Assembly (NCBI RefSeq): GCF_030440515.1
Contig: NZ_CP076543.1
Span: forward strand, 4,183,501 to 4,247,500
Length of the DNA stretch: 64,000 bases
Source: Streptomyces xanthophaeus
Lineage (GTDB): Bacteria > Actinomycetota > Actinomycetes > Streptomycetales > Streptomycetaceae
Direction of reading: 5' to 3'
Shown here in pieces: positions 24,702 through 34,951 of the stretch (positions are counted from its first letter, which is position 1; each line of letters begins with the position of its first letter). Below the pieces are notes generated by a model that worked only from the letters and a program-made list of their open reading frames with translations, ran no database searches and was not told the DNA's origin. The translations under genes and the position numbers were made by a program.

Positions 24702-25607
24702 TCACCAGTGCACCGACGCATCCAGCAGCCGGTCGTGCGCCCGGGCGAGGTGGGCGAGGGCCAGGCTCCCGGTCCGCACGACCAGGAACCAGGTGCGCAG
24801 CGGTGGCACCTCAGGCTCCGCCAGCGCAACGATCCGACCGCTGTCGAGGGCGTCCTGGCACAGGTAGCGGGGCAGGACGGCGAGCCCGGCGCCGGCCCGG
24901 ACGCACTCCAGCACGGCCCGCAGGTCGGGCACGACCACGGTGGCGGCCAGGGGCCTGGCATCGGGCAGGGTGTCGAAGACGGCGGCCCAGTAGCGGGTGA
25001 CGAGCGGCAGGCTCTCGTGGACCTCGACCAGCGGGATGCCGTCCAGCGCGGCGGAACCCTCCTCGCGCAGGCGGTCCATGTCGACGAGGGCGGCCCAGTA
25101 GGGCGCGGCGACCAGGACGTGCTCCTCGTCGCACAGCGCGGTGGCCGTGAAGAGCCCGCCCCGGGGGTGGGCGGTGGTGACGACGAGGTCGTGGTGGCCG
25201 GCGGCGAGCCCGTCAAGGGTCGCTTCGGCATCGGTCTGCGGGGCGGCGCGCAGGGTATGGCCCTGGCCGACCAGGAGGGCGAGGGCGGGGAGCACGCGCA
25301 GGCACAGGAACTCGGGAGGCCCGGCGACGTGGAGGGTGCGTAACGCGCCGGCGGCCTCCCGCTCGGCCTCGGTGATCCGCAGCAGGGCGTCGAGGTGAGG
25401 GGCGGCCTTGTGTGCCAGCTCGTCGCCGACGGCGGTGGGGGTGACGCCACGGGCCCGGCGGTGGAAGAGCGGGCGCCCCAACTGGCGTTCCAGGGTGCGG
25501 ATCTGCGAGGTCACGGCGGGCTGGGACAGTCCGAGGAGGGCGGCGGCGCGCGTGAACGAGCCGGCCCGGTGGACGGCGACGAAGGTGCGCAGCAGGGTCA
25601 GGTCCAT
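24702..25607 (-). CDS. LysR family transcriptional regulator
   Basis: 301 residues. The N-terminal winged helix (1-60) is typical: MDLTLLRTFVAVHRAGSF, then AAALLGLSQPAVTSQI as the recognition helix and LERQLGRPLFHRR. A periplasmic-binding-like effector domain follows from about residue 90. The target is unknown; LysR genes usually control a divergent neighbour, but here both neighbours (Nudix downstream, a cystathionine lyase-type gene upstream) run on the same strand. The upstream gap is AT-richer than its surroundings. Confidence 0.9.
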   Translation of the reverse strand: MDLTLLRTFVAVHRAGSFTRAAALLGLSQPAVTSQIRTLERQLGRPLFHRRARGVTPTAVGDELAHKAAPHLDALLRITEAEREAAGALRTLHVAGPPEFLCLRVLPALALLVGQGHTLRAAPQTDAEATLDGLAAGHHDLVVTTAHPRGGLFTATALCDEEHVLVAAPYWAALVDMDRLREEGSAALDGIPLVEVHESLPLVTRYWAAVFDTLPDARPLAATVVVPDLRAVLECVRAGAGLAVLPRYLCQDALDSGRIVALAEPEVPPLRTWFLVVRTGSLALAHLARAHDRLLDASVHW

Positions 25608-25734
25608 CGCTGCACCTCTCGGTGGGGGCCTTCAACTATAAATATGCAGATAGCTCCCTGTCGTTACCGTGATTGGACTCTGACGCAGAGTCAACTAGCC
25701 TTGTCGCGTGGTTCTTCGCGCGCGGAACCCGGGG

Positions 25735-25767
25735 CGGTCCGAGCCACCAGGGGGGAGGCTCGGACCG
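25735..25767 (-). terminator. Hairpin terminator of the ptpA-lyase operon
   Basis: Exact 11-base arms (25735-25745, 25757-25767) around an 11-base loop, 28 bases past the stop of the cystathionine lyase-type gene on the minus strand. The rest of the gap 25608-25794 contains AT-rich sequence that probably holds the LysR promoter. Confidence 0.72.
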
Positions 25768-25794
25768 CTTCACACGGCGACGGCCGTGCCCGGT

Positions 25795-26973
25795 TCAGGG
25801 CGTGGCGCCCGCGTGGTCGAGGGCCCGCAGCACGTCCGCGACCAGGTCTTCGGTGTCCTCGGCGCCGGCGGAGAAGCGGATGAAGCCCTCCGGCACGGCG
25901 TCGCCGCCCCAGCGTCCGCGCCGCTCGGCGGTGGAACGTACCCCGCCGAAACTCGTGGCGTCCTCGACCAGGCGCAGGGCGGCCATGAACCGCTCCGCGT
26001 GCGCGCGGTCGGGAAGGGTGAAGGAGACCACCGACCCGAAGCCCCGCATCTGCAGGGCGGCCGTCTTGTGGGAGCGGTCCGTGGGAAGCCCCGGGTAGCG
26101 CAGTCCGCTCACGTCCGGCCGGTGCGTCAGCGCCTCGGCGACGGCCAGTGCGTTGGCCCACTGGCGCTGCGCGCGCAGCTGGATCGTGGCGAGGGAGCGG
26201 TGGGCGAGCCAGGCCTCCATGGGACCCGGGATCGCACCGACGATCTTTCGCCACCGCCGGACGCGGGCAGCGAGCTCCGGATCGCGGCAGACGACGTATC
26301 CGAGCAGTACGTCGCCGTGGCCTGTGAGCCCCTTGGTGCCGCTCGCCACCGAGAAGTCCGCCCCCAGCTCCAGGGGCCGTTGCCCGAGCGGGGTGGCCAG
26401 GGTGTTGTCGACGGCGACCAGGGTCCGGCCGGCGTGCGCCGCGTCCACGAGGCGGCGTACGTCGCACACGTCGAGCCCGGGGTTGGAAGGGGTCTCGATC
26501 CACAGCAGCCGGGCCCCGTCGAGGACCGCGAGCTGGGCGTCGTCACCGGTCGGAGCGGTGCGCACGTGGATGCCGTACGCCTCCAGCTGCTCGCGCAGCA
26601 GGGGCAGGGCCTGGTAGCCGTCGTCGGGCAGGACCACGGTGTCGCCGGTGTGCGCCTGGGAGAGGAGGACGGCGGAGACCGCCGCCATGCCGGAGGCGAA
26701 GACGATCGTGTGCACGTCCTCGCCGGGGGCCTCCAGCTCCCCGATCGCCCGTTCCAGCAGCGTCCAGGTGGGGTTGGTGTCGCGGCCGTAGGCGTACGGG
26801 CCTTCGACGTCGCCCGGGAGGTGGAAGTGGGCGGCGAAGACGGGTCCGGGCAGGGGCGGTTCGTTCTTGACGGCCTCGGGCAGTCCGGCCCGCACGGCCC
26901 GGGTGCCGTCGCCGAGCGCGGCAGCTCCGGTCTCCCGCGTCGTCTGCGTCTCCTGCGGGGGGTATTCGGTCAC
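25795..26973 (-). CDS. Cystathionine gamma-lyase-type PLP enzyme
   Basis: 392 residues of the Cys/Met metabolism PLP family. The N-terminal part has the YGRDTNPTW segment, and the PLP lysine is K214 in SGTKGLTGHGD; ETPSNPGLDV near 160-169 and DNTLATP near 189-195 are also characteristic. It likely cleaves cystathionine or homocysteine-type substrates to release cysteine; gamma-synthase activity cannot be excluded. The GTG has GGAG eight bases upstream and overlaps the ptpA stop by four bases, so the two are translationally coupled. Last gene of a three-gene operon. Confidence 0.88.
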   Translation of the reverse strand: MTEYPPQETQTTRETGAAALGDGTRAVRAGLPEAVKNEPPLPGPVFAAHFHLPGDVEGPYAYGRDTNPTWTLLERAIGELEAPGEDVHTIVFASGMAAVSAVLLSQAHTGDTVVLPDDGYQALPLLREQLEAYGIHVRTAPTGDDAQLAVLDGARLLWIETPSNPGLDVCDVRRLVDAAHAGRTLVAVDNTLATPLGQRPLELGADFSVASGTKGLTGHGDVLLGYVVCRDPELAARVRRWRKIVGAIPGPMEAWLAHRSLATIQLRAQRQWANALAVAEALTHRPDVSGLRYPGLPTDRSHKTAALQMRGFGSVVSFTLPDRAHAERFMAALRLVEDATSFGGVRSTAERRGRWGGDAVPEGFIRFSAGAEDTEDLVADVLRALDHAGATP

Positions 26974-27461
26974 GCGGTGTGCTCCTTCACGGCGGCGCGT
27001 ACGGCGTCCAGCAGGCCGGGGCTCGCGGCCTCGACCAGCTCCAGGCACTCCTCGAACCCGTCGAGCGGCCCGTAGTAGGGATCCGGTACGTCGGTCTCCG
27101 CGGCCGAGGCCGCCGGATCGTAGGACCGCAGCAGCCGCACCTTGGCGGCGTCCTGCGGCGTGGGCGCGAGGGCCCGGAGGTCGCGCAGGTGCCCTGCGTC
27201 GAGCGCGATGACGAGGTCCAGGCGGGCGAACCAGGAGGCGTGGAACCGGCGGGCCCGGTGGTCCTGCTCGTAGCCGGCCGCCTCCAGGACGGCGACGGTG
27301 CGCGGATCTGCGCCGTCCCCCTCGTGCCAGCCGCCGGTCCCGGCGCTGTCCACCTCGACCAGGGCGGAGAGGCCGTCGGCCGCCACATGGGCACGGAAGA
27401 CCGACTCGGCCATGGGGGAGCGGCATATGTTGCCCGTGCAGACGAAGCAGACGCGGTACAT
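26970..27461 (-). CDS. ptpA: Low-molecular-weight protein tyrosine phosphatase PtpA
   Basis: 163 residues. The P-loop is C8-T-G-N-I-C13-R14-S15 and the general acid is D127 in DVPDPYYG, both in the right places for LMW-PTPs. It is close to S. coelicolor PtpA, whose overexpression affects secondary metabolism. The start could also be the ATG three codons upstream (27470), two bases after the preceding stop codon; neither has a Shine-Dalgarno, so expression probably depends on coupling. The stop overlaps the GTG of the next gene. Genome context links it to a membrane holin-like gene and a sulfur amino acid lyase. Confidence 0.92.
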   Translation of the reverse strand: MYRVCFVCTGNICRSPMAESVFRAHVAADGLSALVEVDSAGTGGWHEGDGADPRTVAVLEAAGYEQDHRARRFHASWFARLDLVIALDAGHLRDLRALAPTPQDAAKVRLLRSYDPAASAAETDVPDPYYGPLDGFEECLELVEAASPGLLDAVRAAVKEHTA

Positions 27462-27472
27462 GGCAGGCATGT

Positions 27473-27853
27473 TCAGTTCTTGTCGGGCAGGACCATGTTC
27501 ATGGCCCAGGAGACGATGGAGATGATCAGGCCGCCGAGGAGCGCGGTCCAGAAGCCGTCGACATGGAAGCTGAGATCGAGCTGGGTGGCCAGCCACGAGG
27601 TCAGCAGCAGCATCAGGGCGTTCACGACAAGGGTGAACAGGCCGAGCGTGAGGATGAACAGCGGCAGCGAGAGCAGCTTCACCAGCGGCTTGACGAGCAA
27701 GTTGACCAGGCCGAAGACCAGCGCGACCAGGATCAGGGTGAGAGCCCGTCGGCCCGTGCTGCTGCCGTCGTCGAGGGTGATGCCGGAAAGCAGCCAGATG
27801 GCGACGGCCAGGGCCGCCGCGTTGGCGAGCGTCTTGACTACGAAATTCGTCAT
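27473..27853 (-). CDS. Phage holin family 4-type membrane protein
   Basis: 126 residues with four hydrophobic segments (about 5-25, 35-55, 60-80, 95-115) and the Phage_holin_4_2 pattern: NLLVKPLVKLLSLPLFILTLGLF, then a second helix pair with SWAMNMVL at the end. Despite the name it is a common chromosomal family, not evidence of a phage. Role unknown; possibly small-molecule transport or envelope physiology. First gene of the operon with ptpA; the ptpA ATG follows the stop by two bases. Divergent from the cupin gene. Confidence 0.8.
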   Translation of the reverse strand: MTNFVVKTLANAAALAVAIWLLSGITLDDGSSTGRRALTLILVALVFGLVNLLVKPLVKLLSLPLFILTLGLFTLVVNALMLLLTSWLATQLDLSFHVDGFWTALLGGLIISIVSWAMNMVLPDKN

Positions 27854-27942
27854 GTGTCTGATCGTGGCAGAGAAGATCCCGGTGGGACATCCGCAGATCA
27901 GCGGATGCAAGGGAACGATCGAGTACAAGGGGCACAACGACG

Positions 27943-28260
27943 ATGAAAGCCTTCCGGCTTGACGAGCTCGAAGCGGAGCGGGCCGCGAACGACGGCGCCT
28001 ATCTGCAGTTCCTGCGCGAGCGGAACATGTCGGTCGGGCTGTACGCGCTCGACGCCGGACAGATCGATCCGCAGCTGCCGCACCGGCAGGACGAGGTGTA
28101 CTTCGTCGTCAGCGGCCGGGCCTCGATCACGGTCGGGGAGGAGACGACGACCGTGGCGCGCGGCAGCGTCGTCTACGTCCCGGCGGGCGTGGCGCACAAG
28201 TTCCACCACATCACCGAGGACCTGAGGGTGATGGTCGTGTTCTCCCCGCCGGAGGGCTGA
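27943..28260 (+). CDS. Single-domain cupin protein
   Basis: 105 residues; a cupin barrel with PHRQDEVYFVVSGRASITVG (metal-binding H near residue 47, E near 51) and the second motif PAGVAHKFHHI (about 81-91). Probably a metal-binding small-molecule enzyme or sensor; no more specific call possible. AAGGGG lies about ten bases before the ATG. Divergent from the holin-like gene across an 89-base gap that should hold both promoters. Confidence 0.78.
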   Translation: MKAFRLDELEAERAANDGAYLQFLRERNMSVGLYALDAGQIDPQLPHRQDEVYFVVSGRASITVGEETTTVARGSVVYVPAGVAHKFHHITEDLRVMVVFSPPEG

Positions 28261-28415
28261 GCGGCCCGCCCGGATGAGGGTCGCGGCCCTGATCCCCCTA
28301 AGGGGCGGATCAGGGGACTCCGAGGGCTCGCGGGCCCCGGTACGGGCCCCGGGACTCCTAGCATCGAGAGCAGGAAGTAGCGGACGAAGTCACGGACGAA
28401 GAAGAGGTCGAGGAC

Positions 28416-28643
28416 ATGGACGGCATCCGAGAGATATTCGCAGGCATGCCCTGGTGGGTTAAGTGGGTCGCGGTTCCCCTGCTGGCGCTCTTCGTCTTCG
28501 GCGGTGTGATCACCAGCATCCTGGGCGCGCTGATCGGGTTCGTCTTCAAGCTGCTCCTCTTCGTCGGCCTCGTCGGCGGCCTGATCTTCGTCGTGAAGAA
28601 GTTCAGCGGCGGCGGCTCGAAGTCTTCCTCCGGCGAGTGGTAG
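28416..28643 (+). CDS. Small DUF5326 family membrane protein
   Basis: 75 residues with two membrane segments (about 15-35 and 38-60) and a Gly/Ser-rich tail, matching the Streptomyces DUF5326 family (start MDGIREIFAGMPWWVKWV). Function unknown. AGGTCGAGG lies ahead of the ATG. It precedes ssgR after a 296-base gap that holds GC-rich inverted repeats (28853-28895) but no gene I can support. Confidence 0.7.
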   Translation: MDGIREIFAGMPWWVKWVAVPLLALFVFGGVITSILGALIGFVFKLLLFVGLVGGLIFVVKKFSGGGSKSSSGEW

Positions 28644-28852
28644 CCAGGAGCGGTCCGGGCGGATCCGGGATTGCGCCAGGTGAGGGAACATGACCCGCTG
28701 AACGGCTCACATCCCCGGAATCGGTGGATAGAGTGGCAATCTATGCCGTTCCCTGGGCACCGAAAGCCGGTACCGCCGCTCCGACCTGCCGCCCTGACCT
28801 GCGGCGACGTAAAACGAGCCGCCGAGTACGACCCCCAGGAGCGACGGCACGC

Positions 28853-28895
28853 GCGGGGGCGGCCCCCGCAGGGCGGGCCTCCCCAAAGGCCCGCC
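28853..28895 (+). repeat. Two adjacent GC-rich hairpins upstream of ssgR
   Basis: A GGGGG/CCCCC hairpin (about 28853-28869) is followed by a GGCGGGCC/GGCCCGCC one (about 28872-28894). They may terminate the upstream transcription unit or shape the ssgR leader; the gap 28644-28939 holds nothing else clear. Confidence 0.45.
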
Positions 28896-28939
28896 GCCAC
28901 GCCTGGGGGTGAGCTTTGTCTCCGGTTCACAATGCCGGT

Positions 28940-29686
28940 GTGCCGACTCTGATCGGTTCGGTGCAGCGCGCGCTGAGGCTGCTCGAAGCGGCGGGGTCCC
29001 ATAGCGGGGGAGCCCCGGCAAAACAGCTGGCGCGCGAGGCCGGGCTCCCGCTTCCCACCGCGTACCACCTGCTGCGCACACTGACGCACGAGGGCTACCT
29101 GCGCAGGGTGCGCGGAGTGTTCGTACTGGGCGAGGCCGCGGAGCGGCTCGCCCATGGGGGACTCCAGCAGAAACGTCGCAGCATGATCCTCGACTCGCTC
29201 GCGTACTTCCGCGACACGGTCGGGGCCCCCGTCTACTTCGCGGTCTACCGCGAGGGTGAGATCGAGGTCGTGGGTGTCTCGGACACCCCGGCCAGCCCGG
29301 CCTGCGAGGAATGGGCCGACTTCCGTGAGACCGGCCATGCGCACGCCATCGGGCAGTGCCTGCTCGGGCAACTCGACGAGAAGACGCGCAGGGAGTACTT
29401 CGACCGTCATCCGGTCGAGGCCATCACTCCCTATACCGTCCGCGATCTACGGTCCCTGGAAAAACGGATCGGGGCGCTCGGGCGAATGCAGCCGGTGATC
29501 GAACGTCAGGAATATGCCCTCGGCACGATCTGCGCCGCCATCCCCATTACGGCCGGCGATACGGTCGCGACGATGGCCATTTCTCTACCTCTCCACCAAG
29601 AAGAGCGATTGCTCTATGTAGTCAATCGGCTACGGAGTGAAGTAGGCGCGCTGTTGAGCACCCTCTCGTTCTCTATCAGTATCTGA
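28940..29686 (+). CDS. ssgR: IclR family regulator SsgR
   Basis: 248 residues from this GTG, near the usual 241 of S. coelicolor SsgR. The N-terminal winged helix has GSVQRALRLLEAAG and GLPLPTAYHLLRTL, then an effector domain with YFAVYREGEIEVVG, CLLGQL and AIPITAGDTVATMAISLP. SsgR is the direct activator of ssgA, which follows 97 bases downstream. A TTG at 28916 extends the frame, but the GTG at 28940 is six bases past a CACAAT -10-like box and matches homologs better; no Shine-Dalgarno is present. I saw no in-frame TTA codon. Confidence 0.9.
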   Translation: MPTLIGSVQRALRLLEAAGSHSGGAPAKQLAREAGLPLPTAYHLLRTLTHEGYLRRVRGVFVLGEAAERLAHGGLQQKRRSMILDSLAYFRDTVGAPVYFAVYREGEIEVVGVSDTPASPACEEWADFRETGHAHAIGQCLLGQLDEKTRREYFDRHPVEAITPYTVRDLRSLEKRIGALGRMQPVIERQEYALGTICAAIPITAGDTVATMAISLPLHQEERLLYVVNRLRSEVGALLSTLSFSISI

Positions 29687-29783
29687 AAACTCACTCCTTG
29701 TGATCTGCTACCGCTTCCACCACTCTTGTCAAGTGGGTCCTGGGGGATCATTCCTGGCCACTTCAACTACAGCGGGGTAGTCC

Positions 29784-30233
29784 ATGCGCGAGTCGGTACA
29801 GGCAGAGGTCATGATGAGCTTCCTCGTTTCCGAGGAGCTCTCGTTCCGGATTCCGGTGGAACTCCGGTACGACGCACGCGACCCCTACGCAGTCCGCCTG
29901 ACCTTCCACCTTCCCGGAGACGCGCCCGTGACCTGGGCGTTCGGCCGGGAGCTCCTCCTCGACGGCATCAACAAGCCATGCGGTGACGGTGATGTGCACA
30001 TCGCCCCCACGCACCCGGAGGACCTGTCCGACGTCCACATCCGCCTTCAGGTGGGCGGTGACCGGGCCCTGTTCCGGGCCAGCGCGGCGCCGCTCGTCGC
30101 GTTCCTCGACCGCACCGACCGGATCGTTCCACTCGGACAGGAGCGCAATCTGGGCGACTTCGAGGAGAACCTCGACGAGGCCCTCGGCAAGATCCTCGCG
30201 GAATCGCAGCAGAACGAGCAGAACGCCGGCTGA
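29784..30233 (+). CDS. ssgA: Sporulation and septation protein SsgA
   Basis: Founding member of the actinomycete-specific SALP family; it marks sites of septation and branching and recruits SsgB, which in turn positions FtsZ. 149 residues; the whirly-like fold is recognisable from MMSFLVSEELSFRIPVELRYD, DPYAVRLTFHLPGD and VTWAFGRELL. Compared with the usual 136 residues, this protein has a longer Glu/Gln/Asn-rich C-terminus. AGCGGGG lies upstream of the ATG. Expression is expected to depend on SsgR next door. Confidence 0.95.
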   Translation: MRESVQAEVMMSFLVSEELSFRIPVELRYDARDPYAVRLTFHLPGDAPVTWAFGRELLLDGINKPCGDGDVHIAPTHPEDLSDVHIRLQVGGDRALFRASAAPLVAFLDRTDRIVPLGQERNLGDFEENLDEALGKILAESQQNEQNAG

Positions 30234-30235
30234 CC

Positions 30236-30267
30236 GGCCGACCGTCGGACCCGCCGACGGTCCGGCC
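30236..30267. terminator. Hairpin between convergent ssgA and yibE/F genes
   Basis: Near-perfect inverted repeat with 13-base arms and a single bulged C (30236-30248, 30254-30267), three bases past the ssgA stop. Confidence 0.6.
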
Positions 30268-30293
30268 GATCGACCGGCCGGACCGCCGGCCGC

Positions 30294-31805
30294 TCAGCGC
30301 TTGCGCCGTCGGCCCCGGCCGCGGACCGGCCCCGTGGCAGGGACGCCGGACGGGGATCCCGATCGGTCGGCGGAAACCACCAGCGCGGCCAGCGCCGTTG
30401 TCACGGGGACCGAGGCCACCAGGCCGATCGAGCCCACGAGGGTCCGTACGATCTCCTCGGCCACCAGCTCGCTGTTGGCCACCGAACCCATGCTGCTGTT
30501 CGCGATCGAGAACAGCAGGAGCAGTGGCAGCGCGGCACCCGCGTAGGCCAGCACCAGAGTGTTGACCACCGACGCGATGTGATCGCGGCCGATCCTGATG
30601 GCCGCCCGGTAGAGGGAGCGCGGCCCCATCGAGGGGTCCGCGTGGTGCAGTTCCCACACCGCCGACGTCTGGGTGACCGTCACGTCGTCGAGCACGCCCA
30701 GCGATCCGATGATCACGCCTGCGAGCAGCAAACCGCTCATGTCGATGTCCGGGTACAGCCCGTGGATCAGCCCCGTGTTGTCGTCGGTGTTGCCGCTGAG
30801 GAACGCCCAGTCGATGAACCCCGAGCCGAGCAGCCCGATCAGCAACAGCGAGACGAGCGTGCCGAGGACGGCCACCGAGGTACGGGCGGTCAGCCCGTGG
30901 CACATGTAGAGCGCGATCAGCATGATGGCGCTCGCCCCGACCACCGCGACGACCAGCGGGTTCGAACCCTGCAGGATGGCCGGGAGGATGAAGAGGGTCA
31001 GCACGCCGAAGCTGACCACCAGCGCGACCAGCGCGAACAGCCCGCGCATCCGCCCGACGACGACGACCGCGACCGCGAAGATGCCGGCCAGCAGCGCCAT
31101 CGGGAGCTTGCGGTTCACGTCGATCACCGAGTACTGGAGGTCACGGGGGGCGTCCGGCGCGTACGCCACCACCACCTCCTGGCCGTCCTCCAACTGCCGT
31201 GGCGCGCCCGGCTGGACGACCTCCACGAAGGTGCGGCCCTTGTCCGGGCCGCTGGTGACCTCGACGGTGGCCTTCTTGCACTCGCCGGTCTGCTCGGCCT
31301 GCGCCTGGCGGCCCTCGGGTGTGGAGGGAGCCGCGGTCGTCGGCACCTGGGCGGCGTTCACGGATTTGCAGTCGACCTGTTCGAGCGAGGTGACCACGCC
31401 CTGCTGGGTCTGCCGGTCGAATCCCACCCCCGTGCGCTCGTGGCCCGGGGCGCCGCCCGGCCAGAGCACCACCATGCCCACGAAGACGGCCGCGGCGAAG
31501 GGGATCAGTACGGCGGCGATGACCTTGCGCAGGTGCTTCGAGACGGGGGCCGCCGGGCCGTGGCCATGACCGTGGCCATGACCGTGGCCATGGCCGTGGC
31601 CGTGGGACTGACCCGGGAGGTGGCCGTCCGAGCCACCACCGGAGTGGCCGTCGGACGGCCTGTCGGCGTGGCCGTCGGAATGGCCGTCGGACGGTCCGGG
31701 GGCCCCATGTGCGTGGCCGTTGTGACCATGGGGCTCTGTGTGCTCGATGGGGGGCTGCGGCGAGGGCGTCACCAGCAGATCATCGCAAGAGATGAGGGGG
31801 CCCAC
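30294..31805 (-). CDS. YibE/F-like membrane protein with His-rich tail
   Basis: 503 residues. A cytoplasmic N-terminal 90 residues is rich in His and Gly, with repeated HG pairs (HGHGHGHG region) encoded by a 12-base tandem repeat. After one membrane segment (about 98-115) comes an extracytoplasmic domain containing two cysteine-bearing stretches (VDCKS, GECKKA), then about eight membrane segments with the YibE/F signature (DDVTVTQTSAVWELHHAD). YibE/F proteins are uncharacterised membrane permeases. The His tail suggests metal binding; that is inference. The GTG start at 31805 lacks a clear Shine-Dalgarno; a GTG at 31772 is an alternative. Divergent from thiC and its riboswitch. Confidence 0.8.
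   Translation of the reverse strand: MGPLISCDDLLVTPSPQPPIEHTEPHGHNGHAHGAPGPSDGHSDGHADRPSDGHSGGGSDGHLPGQSHGHGHGHGHGHGHGHGPAAPVSKHLRKVIAAVLIPFAAAVFVGMVVLWPGGAPGHERTGVGFDRQTQQGVVTSLEQVDCKSVNAAQVPTTAAPSTPEGRQAQAEQTGECKKATVEVTSGPDKGRTFVEVVQPGAPRQLEDGQEVVVAYAPDAPRDLQYSVIDVNRKLPMALLAGIFAVAVVVVGRMRGLFALVALVVSFGVLTLFILPAILQGSNPLVVAVVGASAIMLIALYMCHGLTARTSVAVLGTLVSLLLIGLLGSGFIDWAFLSGNTDDNTGLIHGLYPDIDMSGLLLAGVIIGSLGVLDDVTVTQTSAVWELHHADPSMGPRSLYRAAIRIGRDHIASVVNTLVLAYAGAALPLLLLFSIANSSMGSVANSELVAEEIVRTLVGSIGLVASVPVTTALAALVVSADRSGSPSGVPATGPVRGRGRRRKR
31556..31606. repeat. Tandem repeat encoding the HG-rich segment
   Basis: About four imperfect copies of a 12-base unit (CCGTGGCCATGA-like), inside the YibE/F gene. 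It likely expands and contracts by slippage. Confidence 0.75.
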
Positions 31806-31854
31806 TGTTCAGCACGCCATGGATGACGCTAGCGTGGGGGCACCTTTGCACAAC

Positions 31855-33772
<1,918 letters not shown>

Positions 33773-33801
33773 GCACAGCAAGCACAGGAAGCACAGGAAC
33801 G

Positions 33802-33855
33802 GCACGGGACGGACCCGCGACCCATGGGGGGAGCCGCGGGCCCGTCCCGTCGTGC
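33802..33855 (+). terminator. Hairpin terminator after thiC
   Basis: Imperfect inverted repeat with arms 33802-33819 and 33835-33855 and a loop of about 15 bases; 29 bases past the thiC stop. Confidence 0.7.
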
Positions 33856-33984
33856 GTGCCCAGGGCCCAGGGCCCAGGCTGAGCGTCGCCAACCGCGGCG
33901 GCGTAGTTCACGTCCTGGTGGAACAGGGGCTCGGCGTGGTCGGCCCGCGCCGGATGCCCCGCCCCGGACGTCCCGCGCCGGGGG

Positions 33985-34797
33985 TCACTCCGGGTCGTGT
34001 TCCGGGCCGCCGAAGTCCGGGCTCGTGAAGTCCGGAGGCGTGTAGCCGGGCCGGGGGCTCTCCGACGGGGATCCCGGGCTGGTGAAGTCGGGACGGCTGT
34101 ACCCCAGGTTGGGGATGCGGCCGGCTGCCGGTGTGCGGGGGGTGGGAAAGCCGGGGCCTGCGCTCGGGTCGGCCAGCGCGTCCCGCAGGAAGGGCATGAT
34201 GCCGCGCTCCAGCAGGGCGTGCCGCCATGCCTCGCGGGCCCGTGCGACCTCGTCGGGTATCGCTTCCGTCTCGTCCGCCGCCACCTCGGTCGCGCTGTTG
34301 CGGACGGCCGTCACCAGCAGCCCGATCACGGCGAAGAGCAGGGCGGCCGCGGTGAGCCCGCCGAAGAGCCAACCCGCCGTCAGCATGGTTTCGGCGAAGG
34401 CGGGTTCGGGCTCGATCATCTTCAGGATGTAGCCCACGAGCAGGAAGATCAGCATGGCGGTGCCCGCCAGGACGGGCGCGAGGACCGCGACGACGGCGCT
34501 GATGCCCGCGCCGCCACCGCTGCCCTGGGCGCCGTCCTCGTCCCCCGTCGTGCCGGGCGCGTTCAGTAGCTCGTCGCGTCGTTCCTCGCGGACTTTCACG
34601 TAGTGGCCGTACTCGGCGGCGGCCGCGGCCGCCAGCAGGGCGCTGGCCCCCTGGGCCATGGTGCGCAGCTGTTCGGCATTCAGTCGTTCGCCGAGGGTGG
34701 CGAGTTCGGGCCGGTCGTGCGCGGCGCGCAGCGCCTCGTCGACGAGCCGATCGAACTCCGGTCGGTCTTCGGTCAGCAGGTGCGGAGCGCTGGTCAT
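33985..34797 (-). CDS. Membrane protein with two TM helices and disordered tail
   Basis: 270 residues. A helical N-terminal domain (1-75) has alternating hydrophobics and charges, then a Gly-rich linker, two membrane segments (about 98-125 and 140-165), and a Pro/Ser/Gly-rich C-terminal tail with repeated motifs FTSPGSPSESP and FTSPDFGGPE. I do not recognise a named family. The ATG at 34797 is set by GGGGG six bases upstream; an ATG two codons earlier would be too close. Convergent with thiC. Confidence 0.65.
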   Translation of the reverse strand: MTSAPHLLTEDRPEFDRLVDEALRAAHDRPELATLGERLNAEQLRTMAQGASALLAAAAAAEYGHYVKVREERRDELLNAPGTTGDEDGAQGSGGGAGISAVVAVLAPVLAGTAMLIFLLVGYILKMIEPEPAFAETMLTAGWLFGGLTAAALLFAVIGLLVTAVRNSATEVAADETEAIPDEVARAREAWRHALLERGIMPFLRDALADPSAGPGFPTPRTPAAGRIPNLGYSRPDFTSPGSPSESPRPGYTPPDFTSPDFGGPEHDPE

Positions 34798-34951
34798 GTG
34801 CATCCCCCGATGCTCCGTAGAAGCCGGTATGCCCGCGTAGACCCGGGCGCCGGCACAAACGGAGGAGAGCCTGCTACGGATAGAGCGATGGTAGAGCGCC
34901 CACACCACGCCGTGACAGGGGCTTTCCGGAAATACCCCTCTCCGTAAGCTC

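Noticed and set aside
27473..27853. Prophage remnant suggested by the holin-like protein
   Set aside because: The family is common on chromosomes; no phage structural, integrase or lysin gene is nearby.
30579..31826. Plus-strand frame opposite the YibE/F gene
   Set aside because: Antisense shadow with no supportable start; it would also run into the thiC leader.
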